DNA of 64,000 bases, from positions 59,461,737 to 59,525,736 of the forward strand of contig OZ022505.1 in the NCBI GenBank assembly GCA_963989385.1. Reading direction: 5' to 3'. How positions within the stretch are numbered: position 1 is the first letter of the stretch; the number at the start of each line of letters is the position of its first letter. Shown piece after piece: positions 45,800 through 55,384 of this stretch. Source of the stretch: Ctena decussata. Lineage: Eukaryota; Mollusca; Bivalvia; Lucinida; Lucinidae. The notes under the pieces are model-generated. The model did no database searches and was not told where the DNA came from. It worked only from the letters and a program-made list of their open reading frames with translations. The translations under genes were made by a program, and so were the position numbers.

Positions 45800-46637
45800 T
45801 AATTCGCCGCCTGAAATGTAACTTGATCAAAGTCTTTCCAGAGCTGAACTGAATATTTTTACCGGTATCACCTTTGATACTGATATGAACTTGATCAATA
45901 TAAGATTTTCCTACTGGAACGTAGTGCATGTTGACAAATTCTTTGTGTGACTGCTGAGAGCGTTTTGAATTCTCAAATGGTACAACTCTCAAAATAGGGG
46001 CCGTCACGTCACCAAGGTATGTATAATCAACTACATCTGAGTACACGTACAAGCGATTATGCAATATCTTAAGGTCTACTCCATATTTGAAAGCATATGA
46101 TTCGTTTCCAATGGGGTTTTCTGACATATCCGGATTAACTCCAAGAGCTTGTCCAAGTGAAGCTGGAAAGCGAATCCTGACCTGGTTTGGATTTTGTGCA
46201 ACAACTTTTAGACGATTTGTGCTTTTAACATAAGTAATGCTGATAGAAGCATTTATTTGTTTCATTAAAGATCCATGTTTTGTATCTATTACAGATTGCA
46301 TCTCATCCACCAAATGCTGTGGAGAGTTGTAATTTCCTTCAGGAAGAAATAATCTATATTCATGACAGCCCTCTCCACTAGCACACAAATCCTTTGTCGT
46401 ATCTATTCCTTGAGCATTTAATACCGCTTGGTCCAGAAATGACAAAAAGAAAAAGTTATTGTTTTCTGAAATATTATTGACTCGAGATAGTGTAATTAAT
46501 TCCACCAAAGCAACTTCCCACTTTTCGCTTTCGATATTTATCGGGTGATCTAGTCTCACAGTAAAAGAGCTTTGTGTGTTTTGAGGGAAAGTTTTCAGAG
46601 AACCGTCACTCAAAAGTGTTAGATAGAAGTCCTTCAT
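45795..46637 (-). CDS. 280-aa virus-like structural-type protein of the mini-element
   Basis: Starts MKDFYLTLLSDGS. The N-terminus has a FYLTL strand, PQNTQSSFTVRL (residues 18-29) and WEVALVEL (40-47). The remainder is rich in short beta-type stretches (YRLFLPEGNY, RIRFPASLGQALG, YTYLGDVTAPILRVVPF) and ends RRRIK. Proteins with this FY.TL ... F...L ... WEV.L.E. start are, as I recall, frequent in invertebrate Maverick/Polinton-type elements and related to their minor structural genes; I cannot confirm which. There are no transmembrane segments and no enzyme motif. It is the first gene in the leftward block, with a TATA box 115 bp upstream (46752-46761). Its TAA stop sits within AATAAA (45794-45799). 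Confidence 0.75.
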   Translation of the reverse strand: MKDFYLTLLSDGSLKTFPQNTQSSFTVRLDHPINIESEKWEVALVELITLSRVNNISENNNFFFLSFLDQAVLNAQGIDTTKDLCASGEGCHEYRLFLPEGNYNSPQHLVDEMQSVIDTKHGSLMKQINASISITYVKSTNRLKVVAQNPNQVRIRFPASLGQALGVNPDMSENPIGNESYAFKYGVDLKILHNRLYVYSDVVDYTYLGDVTAPILRVVPFENSKRSQQSHKEFVNMHYVPVGKSYIDQVHISIKGDTGKNIQFSSGKTLIKLHFRRRIK

Positions 46638-46751
46638 GATCAGGAGATGAATTATAACTCATCAAATATCTTTAACTGCTTTGTTTTTTTTTCTCTTGCT
46701 TCTTACTTCTCTCTGTTCAAAACTAGAATGAATTCATATCTGAACATCACA

Positions 46752-46761
46752 CTTATATACC
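46752..46761 (-). promoter_or_regulatory. TATA box for the 280-aa gene
   Basis: GGTATATAAG on the minus strand, about 115 bp before ATG 46637. Confidence 0.5.
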
Positions 46762-46769
46762 GGATAGCA

Positions 46770-47610
46770 TTTTGAGTTTCATATATTATTTCACACAATT
46801 TTCATCAAGATTATAGTGCCACAAAAAATGCAATCTTTATTTCTTGCATGCCACTAAAGACAAAAATATGCACTTAAAAAATTTAGCAAGAAGAGTGTGC
46901 TGTATAGCACTATTTCTTCCCCGGTCGGTTACCCTATGCCTGGGAAGCCCTGGCGATTTGAAGCCATATCTACATGATCACAAGTCCTGAATGTCGCTAT
47001 GGACCAGAGACCTGCCAGCGGAGGTACCTTTTACGGAACCATGGATGTTCCGACCCCTTAAGCCATAGGCTTCTACTGTTTCACATGTAATCGATAGACT
47101 TCGCATCTGCGGGCCCAGGTGGTATAACCGTTGTGCACACCAGTTCCAGTCCAGTGGTGACCGGCAAACCAGCAATATTAATATGTTAGTTTCCAATATA
47201 TATACCTAAACATAAACCAGTTTACTTGAGACAAGATTGGACATTTGCATATCATATATATCTTATTTCAATAAAGGTCATGTTACTATTTATAGTAACA
47301 CATTTCAAAATATAAAAATTAATTAGAGAATAATAAAATCTACATTTTGGTGTTTATTTTATCAAAATCGGCCGAAAAATAACAAAGTTATTCAATTTTT
47401 TCATATTATGGTGTTATTACAAGGGAGGTAAATCTGGATTGACTTTGTTAATTCTATAAATAGACAAAACAAGTAATAGCTTTCAGAAAAAATGATACAA
47501 ATGAAAGGCGAATACGTGTATATGTGTATCACTTCTGTTATGAGTATATTTTGTATGACTTTATAACTATTAAATACAAAATTATAAGTTTTGCCGGGCA
47601 TGTGCACTGT
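46770..47610. other. Gene-free right interior of the mini-element
   Basis: No supported gene. A GC-richer patch at 46915-47175 (with CCGGTCGGTTACC and AACCATGGATGTTCCGACC) stands out from the AT-rich flanks but forms no recognised RNA. Confidence 0.4.
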
Positions 47611-48012
47611 GCATGCGCGAAATTTGGAGGGTAAGAAAACTGTAATAACTCCAGATTGCCTTGATGGATTTTCATAATTCTTTTTTTATTGGAAAGAGCA
47701 AGTCAAAACCTACCAAATATTCTTAAAATAAATTGTCATACTGCGCATGCGCGGAATTTGGAGGGTAAGAAAACTGTAATAACTCCAGATTGCCTTGATG
47801 GATTTTCATAATTCTTTTTTTATTGCAAAGAGCAAGTCAAAACCTACCAAATGCTCTTAAAATAAATTGTCACACTGCGCATGCGCGGAATATGGAGGGT
47901 AAGAAACCTGTAATAACTCCAAATTGCCTCAATGGATTTTCAAATGATTTCTTTTATTGGAAAGAACAAGTCAACACCTACCAAATTTTGTTTCAAAATA
48001 ATAAACCACAAT
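47611..48012 (+). repeat. 134-bp tandem repeat (three units) inside the mini-element
   Basis: Units start at 47611, 47745 and 47879, each with GCATGCGCG(G/A)AAT.TGGAGGGTAAGAAA, then CTGTAATAACTCCA.ATTGCCT and AAGAGCAAGTCAAAACCTACC. The first two are almost identical and the third is diverged. A further decayed unit (ATATGCATGTACAGAATAGA) follows into 48060. Confidence 0.9.
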
Positions 48013-48097
48013 ATGCATGTACAGAATAGAAGGTAGGAATCAGATATAACTCAGAATTAGGATGTATGAGGAACAAGTGAACCCCTTGGCAGCTGGC

Positions 48098-48978
48098 ATT
48101 GTAACAGTGAGGTTTTGAGATGCATTGTGTCAGTCTGTCAGAAATGGGACAGGGTAAGCCAATTTGTCTAATGTGTAGATGTGGACATGTGGAAAGTCCA
48201 CATTGTGGATCCACATCATCCACATGACCTCCACATTGCATACACATCAAGTCCACATCATCCACATCAGCTCCACAATTTCAATGTGGATATGTGGACC
48301 TTCCAATTGACATCCACATCAGTTCCACAATTTCAATGTGGATATGTGGACCTTCCACTTGACATCCACATTAGCTCCACAATTTCAATGTGGATATGTG
48401 GACCTTCCACTAGATGCCCACAAGTTCAAGCGCTCTGGGAGCAGAGATCTTCTCGTCATCAAATGTAGTAGTCAGGCTTTAGAAGGCTAGTAAGAAATAA
48501 TTTCAGTCCAAAACATTAAAATCTTGAGATATAAGATTTTATAATGCCCAAGGAACAAGTACTGACGCTATAGAGTAATGCCTCTGGTATGGTGAGACCC
48601 TGAGATACAGGGTCAATAGACTGATAGCAGACGCATATTACTGTAAAGCCTCAGAAATTTAACAGATTGAACAAGAGTATGCCACAGCAACTCACACCAT
48701 CAACTGACGCTATAGAGTTATGCCTCTGGTATAGTGAGGTCTTGAGATACAAGGCCAAGAGACTCATAGCAGACGCATATTGCTGTATAGCCTCCTACGA
48801 CATCTCCTATGCCATATTACATAGACTTCCCGCCTGAAAAAAAGACTAAGTTATTTCAAACTAGCCTTTTCAAGCTTACTAAAGCGGTGTCATCTATGGA
48901 CACGCCCGGCCCGAGACTGCCCCAGGCTGCGGACTTAGTCTCCGGACGGGCGTGTCCATAGTGTCACCCTTTACTACT
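48098..48978 (-). repeat. Right terminal inverted repeat, 881 bp
   Basis: Reverse complement of 43130-44010 from ATTGTAACAGTGAGG to the end ACTACT. The near-identity suggests recent insertion or TIR homogenisation. Confidence 0.92.
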
Positions 48979-48984
48979 GCCGGA
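48979..48984 (+). repeat. Target-site duplication GCCGGA, right
   Basis: Exact match to 43124-43129; host sequence TGGCGGCCGTAAAATG resumes after it as in copy 1. Confidence 0.92.
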
Positions 48985-49218
48985 TGGCGGCCGTAAAATG
49001 TTTTCCCCTATAACATTATACTGTACATAGTGCACTCAGAGCAATAGACCCAGAAAATTTGGATATGGAGTTCCTGTTTACATAATATTTTCATTCTGAC
49101 ACTTTTTGTTTAGTCGAAATTCAGGGCCGCTGGCCAAGGCCCATTTCACGAACTTATCATAATTGCAGTTGCAGCTATATTGCATTCGATAATAAACGCG
49201 AGTTAGAATATGCAAAAT

Positions 49219-49253
49219 AGTGACCTATATAGATACCCTATATATAGGTCACT
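49219..49253. repeat. AGTGACCTATATA hairpin
   Basis: Syntenic with 9896-9932; same arms and ATACCC loop. Confidence 0.7.
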
Positions 49254-49810
49254 GATAAAAGGTGGGAACGTAACGTAACGGTAAGCGAGTTAGTCTAGAT
49301 GAATTTATAGGTGAAACTAAAGTTTAGGGACGTTACCTTAATTGTACAGTAGTAATGTATTTCATAACTCTTTTAATGATTACATGTATACCACTGTAAC
49401 CACACAGACACACTACAGAGAACTTACCTGTACAAAGAATTAGATATAATGATGTCACCTTAACTTCAAGGGAGGTAATTTTGTGTCGTTGAAAACTAGC
49501 ATGTGATAAATTTTTCGCAGTAATTTTGTGTTTAATCGATTGAGGGCATCCCTAAAGGATTAAAAAGCTGAAAATTTGATCATTTTTATTAATATAAAAG
49601 TATTACACGACCTTGAAATTGCAGACCTTACAGTTAAGGTGTCCTTCTTGGCCAAGGAGTTTGAGCATGTGGTAAGATGTTTAAAGTTTAAAGCTAAAAC
49701 AGGTTTGTCTACCTCAAGCTTACTGTGCACAGAAAGCTAAAAACATTAAGCTGTCTTTAAACACGATGCATGATCAGATCCACATCTGCTTTCTGGTTTC
49801 CTTGTTGAAG

Positions 49811-50353
49811 TGTTTTCTCGGGCGGTTTGCTTACTGCTTAATTTGGTATCGATGCTCAAGAAACAAAAAGAAAAAAAAATACGATGAGAAAGGACAGTTT
49901 TTAGCAAAGCAGTGCGCAACGCTGACATTGTCTTACGTCAGAAAGAAGGTATTTAGTCTTTTTTTTCATAATTTGTTTTCTGCATTTAGAGCTCCTTTTG
50001 ACTGCCAGTGTTTTCTCGGGCGGTTTGCTTACTGCTTAATTTGGTATCGATGCTCAAGAAACAAAACGAAAAAAAATACGATGAGAAAGGACAGTTTTTA
50101 GCAAAGCAGTGCGCAACGCTGACATTGTCTTACGTCAGAAAGAAGGTATTTAGTCTTTTTTTTTTCATAATTTGTTTTCTGCATTTAGAGCTCCTTTTGA
50201 CTGCCAGTGTTTTCTCGGGCGGTTTGCTTACTGCTTAATTTGGTATCGATGTTCAAGAAACAAAAAGAAAAAAATACGATGAATAAGGACAGTTTTTAGC
50301 AAAACAGTGCGCAGCGCTGACAGTCTTACGTCAGAAAGAAGGTATTTAGTCCT
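49811..50353 (+). repeat. ~198-bp tandem triplication, third unit interrupted
   Basis: Units begin TGTTTTCTCGGGCGG at 49811, 50009 and 50208. Copy 1 has one unit (about 10489-10685). The third unit is split by the insert at 50358-51700 and its tail resumes at 51706 (TTTCATAATTTG). Chance open frames here are artefacts of the repeat. Confidence 0.9.
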
Positions 50354-50357
50354 TCTT

Positions 50358-51700
50358 TATGCCCCCGAAGGAACTTCGGGTGGCATATTAAAATCGCACC
50401 GTCCGTCCGTCAGTCCGTCTTTCCGTCCGTCCGTCTGTCCGTCCGTTACAAATCGTGTCTCAGCTATAACTTTAAAACTACTGTAGCAAATTAGGTGAAA
50501 CTTCACTGATAGATAAAGCACAATGTGAAGGTGTGTCGCGCACAAGACTTAGGTCCCTACGCCCAAGGTCAAGGCCACAATTGGGTCAGAGGTCAAATTG
50601 TGTCTAAAAATCGTGTCTCAGCGATAACTTTAAAACTACTGAAGGAAATATGATCAAACTTCACAGATAGATAAAGCATAATGAGAAGGTGTGTCGGGCA
50701 CAAGACTTAGGTCCCTACACCCACGGTTAAGGTCACAGTTGGGTCAGAGGTGAAATGTGTCTCAAAATCATGTTTCAGCGATAACTTTAAAACTACTGAA
50801 GCAAATTTTAATGAAACTTCACAGAAAGATGAAGCATAATGAGAAGGTGTGTCACACATAAGATTTAGGCTACCACATTCAAGGTCACAATCAGGGGTCA
50901 GAGGTCAAATCTTGCCTCTGCGATAACTTGAAACCTGCTGAAGCGACTTTCATCAAACTTCACAGAAAGTTAAACCATAATGAGAAGGTGTGTTATACAC
51001 AATATTTATGCTACCAAATCCAAGGTCAAGGTCACAATCTTGGGTCAGAGGTCAGATCATGTCTCTGCATTTACTCAGAAAAGTACCAAAGCAAACACTA
51101 CAGAATGATAAAGTCTACTGAGAAGATTTGCCATTACAAGACATACATTTCCACATATAAGGTCAAGGTCATAGCCAGATGTCAAAGGTCAACTCATTTA
51201 TCCTCAATAACATAAAAACTACTGAATCAAACTTCATTAATTTTCATGAAAAGGTAAAAAATGATGAGATAATTCACAAACAAATTATGGTTTTGTTGCC
51301 CAAGGTCAGGGTCACAGTCAGGGCTCAGAGGTTAAATCATGTCTCTGAAATGACTCAAAACTGATAAGGCCAAATTTCATCAGGTTTCACTGAAAGGTAA
51401 AGCATGATGAAATGGTAACTTAAAGAAAAGTAAAGTATTATGATAAGTTAGGTAAGGTGTGATATGTAGGTTCCAGTACCCAAGATCAAGGATACAACAC
51501 AGTTTGGTCAGTGGTTGAATTAAGTCCCCATGAATCCTCTTAAACTTCCAAAGTGCATTTAAACATCACAGAAAAGTAAAACAAATGAGAATGTATGTCA
51601 TGTGCAAGACTCAGGCTCCACACTCAAGGTCACGGTCACAACCAGGACTCAAAGGTCAGTTTAAGGGGCCTTCGGGGGCATTTGTTACACACTGTAACAT
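50358..51700. mobile_element. 1.34-kb element with ATGCCCCCGAAGG inverted ends
   Basis: Starts TATGCCCCCGAAGGAACTTC and ends GGCCTTCGGGGGCATTTGTTACACACTGTAACAT; the 13-bp ATGCCCCCGAAGG is inverted. TTCTT at 50353-50357 and 51701-51705 is a candidate 5-bp target duplication, and copy 1 is uninterrupted at about 10632. The interior has 150-bp-scale diverged units with CGATAACTTTAAAACTACTG, AAACTTCACAGA and TCAAGGTCA motifs, after a (CCGT)n-like start. No gene supported. Confidence 0.7.
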
Positions 51701-52254
51701 TTCTTGTTTCATAATTTGTTTTCTGCATTTAGAGCTTCTTTTGACTGCCAGACTACCCCCTTGCGTTTTGAAGAAGACTTGAATGAGCTCTCGATCAACA
51801 CTTGTATGTATGTGCAATATTGATGGTCCTTAATACCATCTTAAAGCACTCATTATAAAGTTACAGTAGTGTTGTACAAGTCACTGTTGTCAATAAAACG
51901 AGTCTTTCAATTGGTGGGGTTGTCCCCGTTTGTCCATCTTATGCATATATGTACAAAAACGCATGAACAAAATAACTGAGAACTGTTTTGAGCTAGGATT
52001 TTTATATTAGCCATTCAAAAATATTTATGGACCCCGATGAAGATGACCGTATTGGCTTTTGAACTGATTCGATTTACACGTGGTTGAGTTAGCTTTATCC
52101 CTCCTCTGGCTCAGACTTTCATGGATAGACCTTCTATAGGAGGAGTCATTAGGTTGGGGCCATAGTGATTATAAATACTTTCAAGTTTCTAGAGTAACCT
52201 TAATTTGTGCACAGACGTATTGCAACCGACTTTTCTTTTTAATAACAGTAATAT

Positions 52255-52462
52255 GAGCCGCGACATGACAAAACCAGCAAAATGGCATGTGCGACCAGCG
52301 AAGATTCAGCTCAGCCTGGGCACCCGCATGGACCTAGCTTAGACCCTTCTCTACCCTTCAAGCGCACAGCGAAGACTTTCATCAGACTGGACAGATGCCC
52401 AGGCTGATCTGAGACTTCGCTTGGCGCACATTCCACTTTGTTGGTGGGTCGTGTCGCGGCTC
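52255..52462. mobile_element. GAGCCGCGAC palindromic foldback
   Basis: GAGCCGCGACATGACAAAACC to CGTGTCGCGGCTC; syntenic with 11191-11402. Confidence 0.85.
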
Positions 52463-52474
52463 ATGTGTAGTCTG

Positions 52475-52499
52475 TTTGTTTTTTCCTTGAAATTTTCAG
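52475..52499 (+). promoter_or_regulatory. Predicted splice acceptor of ZNF copy 2
   Basis: GTTTGTTTTTTCCTTGAAATTTTCAG ends at 52499; conserved with 11432. Confidence 0.5.
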
Positions 52500-52667
52500 A
52501 TATAGACACTTTCAAGTTCTGACACCATCACAGAAGAAAAGAGTTGCAAAAAACCTTAAACTGACAGAAACTGTTTGCCTGTGATATTTAAGGTGAAAGT
52601 TAATGTAGAAATGAAACGTGTAGAAATGCATGCCTTATCTTTCTAGAGCGAAACTTCAGGTTTTAAT

Positions 52668-54074
52668 ATGAGTGGTAAACGATACAAAAGTGTTAAAATC
52701 GCGAAGAACAATACCGCAGATTCACGACATGCTAATGGCGTGTGTGGTAAAAAGTCTACAAAGGCAAGAAAAGTGAAAAAGAATGTGTTTAAGAATACTG
52801 GAAGGAAACCGCAAGCTTGTGATGTCTGCGGTAAACAGTTTTGGAGGGAAAGCAGTTTGAATAAACACATGCTTCGTCATACTGGAGACAAACCATATGC
52901 TTGTGATGTGTGTCGGAAACGGTTTACAAAGGAAAGAAATTTGAAGATACACAAGCTTGTTCATACTAGAGATAAACCATATGCTTGCGATATCTGTTGT
53001 AAACAGTGTCAAACTAAACATCACTTGAGAAGACACAAGTCTGTCCATATAGAAGATAAATCGTATGCTTGTGATATTTGTGGTAGACAATTTGCTGTTG
53101 TAGAATACTTGAAAAGGCACGTGCGTACTCATATTAGAGACAAGCCTTATGCTTGTGATCTATGTGGGAAACATTTTTCAATGGCAGGAGAAGTTACGCA
53201 GCATATGGGTGTTCACTTTGGTGAGAAAATACATGCCTGTGCTATTTGTGGCAAACAGTTTAGACAGGCCGGAAACATGAGGAGACATATGCTTATTCAT
53301 ACTGGAGAGAAACCGCATGGTTGTGAAATCTGTGGTAAACAATTTGCAGAAAAGGCAAACCTAAAGAGACACGCGCTAACCGTTCATACGGAAGGGAATC
53401 CACATGCTTGTGGTGTCTGTGATAAAGTTTTTATGCAGGCAGTATACTTGAAGCAACACATGGTGACCCATACGGGAGAGAAACCACACGCTTGTAAAGC
53501 CTGTAGCAAAAAGTTTACAAGGGCCGAAAACTTAAGGAAACACATGGTTAGTCATACTGAAGGGCCACGGCAAGTTTGTAATGTATGCGGTAAACAGATC
53601 ATAAGAGCAGAGACTATGAAGGAACACATGCTTCTTCATACCGGAGACTCACCACATGCCTGTGCTATCTGTGGTGATCAGTTTACAACGGCAGGAAGCT
53701 TAAAGAGACATATGGCAGCTCATACTGGAGGGAAACGGCCTGGCTGTGCTATATGTGGGAAACAATTTTCAAGGCCAGAATACTTGAAGACACACATGCT
53801 TATACACACTAATGAGAAACCGTACACTTGCGATATCGGTGGCAAAAAGTTCAAATGGATAGGCCACCTGAAAAAACACATACTTGTTCATATTGGAGAG
53901 AAACGGCATGTTTGTGATATTTGTTGCAAAAGGTTTCTGACTTTTGGGCACTTACGGACTCATAAACGTATTCATACCGGAGAGAAGCCATATGCTTGTG
54001 ATTTGTGTGCTGACAAGTTTGTACAGTTTGCACACCAGAAAAGACACATGTTTAATCATATTGGAGAGAAATAA
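52668..54074 (+). CDS. C2H2 zinc-finger protein, copy 2, 468 aa
   Basis: Intact paralogue of the broken locus at 11602. A basic, Lys-rich leader of about 45 residues (MSGKRYKSVKIAKNN, KARKVKKNVFK) precedes fifteen C2H2 fingers with HTGEKP-like linkers. Finger 7 has a longer His spacing (HALTVH), whereas copy 1 has HALTH. Finger 13 has lost its second zinc Cys (CDIGGKKF), where copy 1 keeps CDIC. The frame ends GEK then TAA in a linker, one step earlier than copy 1. The role is presumably DNA binding in the nucleus; no KRAB/BTB-type domain is visible in this exon, though other exons may exist upstream of the conserved acceptor at 52499. This is the likely functional member of the pair. Confidence 0.88.
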   Translation: MSGKRYKSVKIAKNNTADSRHANGVCGKKSTKARKVKKNVFKNTGRKPQACDVCGKQFWRESSLNKHMLRHTGDKPYACDVCRKRFTKERNLKIHKLVHTRDKPYACDICCKQCQTKHHLRRHKSVHIEDKSYACDICGRQFAVVEYLKRHVRTHIRDKPYACDLCGKHFSMAGEVTQHMGVHFGEKIHACAICGKQFRQAGNMRRHMLIHTGEKPHGCEICGKQFAEKANLKRHALTVHTEGNPHACGVCDKVFMQAVYLKQHMVTHTGEKPHACKACSKKFTRAENLRKHMVSHTEGPRQVCNVCGKQIIRAETMKEHMLLHTGDSPHACAICGDQFTTAGSLKRHMAAHTGGKRPGCAICGKQFSRPEYLKTHMLIHTNEKPYTCDIGGKKFKWIGHLKKHILVHIGEKRHVCDICCKRFLTFGHLRTHKRIHTGEKPYACDLCADKFVQFAHQKRHMFNHIGEK

Positions 54075-54400
54075 CATATTTGAGAAGACGGTTGTAAACA
54101 GTGTAGATACAAGTCGCTTTACACATCATACGCCTGTTCATATTGGAGAAGAACTGTATGTTTGCGATGTTGGTTGAAAACAGTTTTAATGTTTGAAATT
54201 TGAAGACACATTTTTATTTTCATACTGGAGAAATAACGCAGTATTGTCGTGTCTGTGGAAAACAGTTTACTACTCAAAGACACATGGGGAAAATTGTGAA
54301 ACCGTATGCTGTCTTGTCTGTGATAAACCGTTTACTAAGAAAGAGAGCATAAAGAATTATATCGCATCTGCTATTTGGCGGAAAATTGCAAGCTTATAAT
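54075..54400 (+). pseudogene. Decayed C-terminal fingers of ZNF copy 2
   Basis: Finger fragments continue out of frame (CATATTTGAGAAGACGG, CATATTGGAGAAGAACTG, GTCTGTGGAAAACAGTTTAC), parallel to 13015-13350. The TGA in CATATTTGAGAAGAC is shared with copy 1's terminal TGA. Confidence 0.7.
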
Positions 54401-54910
54401 AGTCTAGATTCACATAAAATACGTTTTCAGCTTCCAGTGATTGTCTAGTGTACTAGCGTAAACCCCTAATAATAATGGTGTATAAAAACAGATCGAATTT
54501 ATTAAGTAAATCATCTTTTATCATATGACGTCACTGTCATTCAGTGGATAAATCGTGTGATAAAAATCATATGACCACACGTGTAATAACATTTTTTGCG
54601 CGTATATCTAACGTCACTTACAACGAACGTGTCAACAGTGTGTTTTCTTATTGAAATAATGTTCATTTTGAAGGCGATAAAATCCCATATTACAGGGTCA
54701 CGTGATAAACAGAATCTTGCACTCCTGATAATTTCATATAAAATGTATGAAACTCGGCAAAAGCTCGTTTCATATATTTCATATGAAATGACCACTCATG
54801 TAAGAACCTCTATGTATGCTGTCTCCTTATGTTGAAAAGTCTCATGTTTTATAGCAAGCCGTTTCACAGGAAGTGGTGCTTAGTCATACTTGTGAGGACT
54901 AAGATCTATA

Positions 54911-55124
54911 GGGTCGGGTCATGTAAATTCGGACAGCGGGTAATGTCGGACAGTGGCATTGTTTCCTTTATATGTCAGTTGTTTGGAATTAAAACAAATT
55001 AACCGGGCAAACAGTGAAACTCCTGATGAGACGGCTCATTATGAGCCGTCTCATCTGGACTTTCACTGTTTGCAATGGTATGTCCGAATTTACCCGCTGT
55101 CCGAAGTTACCCGACTCGACTCTA
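54911..55124. mobile_element. Foldback element with a nested hairpin
   Basis: Outer arms GGGTCGGGTCATGTAAATTC, GGACAGCGGGTAA and inverse TTACCCGCTGTCCGAAGTTAC. Inside lies the hairpin 55007-55073. Confidence 0.75.
55007..55073. repeat. GCAAACAGTG hairpin
   Basis: GCAAACAGTGAAACTCCTGATGAG, ACGGCTCAT and exact inverse around a TA-centre; same family as 7440-7506. Confidence 0.8.
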
Positions 55125-55384
55125 AAGGTTGCACTTAATTGAAAACAAAGTGGACTTCATTGTGATTGTTCGTAGGACACTCAAACATTAGGCTACATAC
55201 GCCACATAGCGTCGGTTGTTAAGAATGGACTTTAAAAACTACCAACTCTTGACAGCCTTTTGACCAGTTATATTCAGAAAAGTTTAAAATGATTTTCGTA
55301 TTGAAGTAAAGAACTGGAAATGATCTATCATTTGAGAGGTTATAATTATTGTGCTACAAGGCAAACATGACTGTTTTTGTTCTT

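Larger units (their letters stand above)
43130..48978. mobile_element. 5,849-bp Polinton/Maverick-like mini-element
   Basis: Bounded by an exact 6-bp target duplication (GCCGGA). Termini AGTAGTAAAGGGTGACAC and its inverse open 881-bp terminal inverted repeats. The duplicated segment at 9651-9665 is the undisturbed target. A 6-bp duplication, AG-starting ends and long TIRs are traits described for Polinton/Maverick elements. Internally there are three leftward genes (44268-46637) and a gene-free right part with 134-bp tandem repeats. Polintons are usually 15-20 kb and carry a protein-primed DNA polymerase, retroviral-type integrase, cysteine protease, packaging ATPase and jelly-roll capsid genes. 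None of the first four is here. I infer a compact, non-autonomous relative. Confidence 0.8.

Noticed and set aside
46915..47175. GC-richer patch in the mini-element as an RNA gene
   Set aside because: No convincing cloverleaf, A/B box or known RNA motif could be made out by eye.
43130..48978. Alternative: an ordinary hAT/Mariner-type DNA transposon
   Set aside because: The 6-bp duplication, 881-bp TIRs and virus-like gene set do not fit TA (Mariner) or 8-bp (hAT) insertion, and no transposase is present.
49766..50238. Overlapping plus-strand frames of 76-111 codons
   Set aside because: Produced by the 198-bp triplication; repeated peptides follow the DNA repeat and the single-copy paralogue is not open in the same way.
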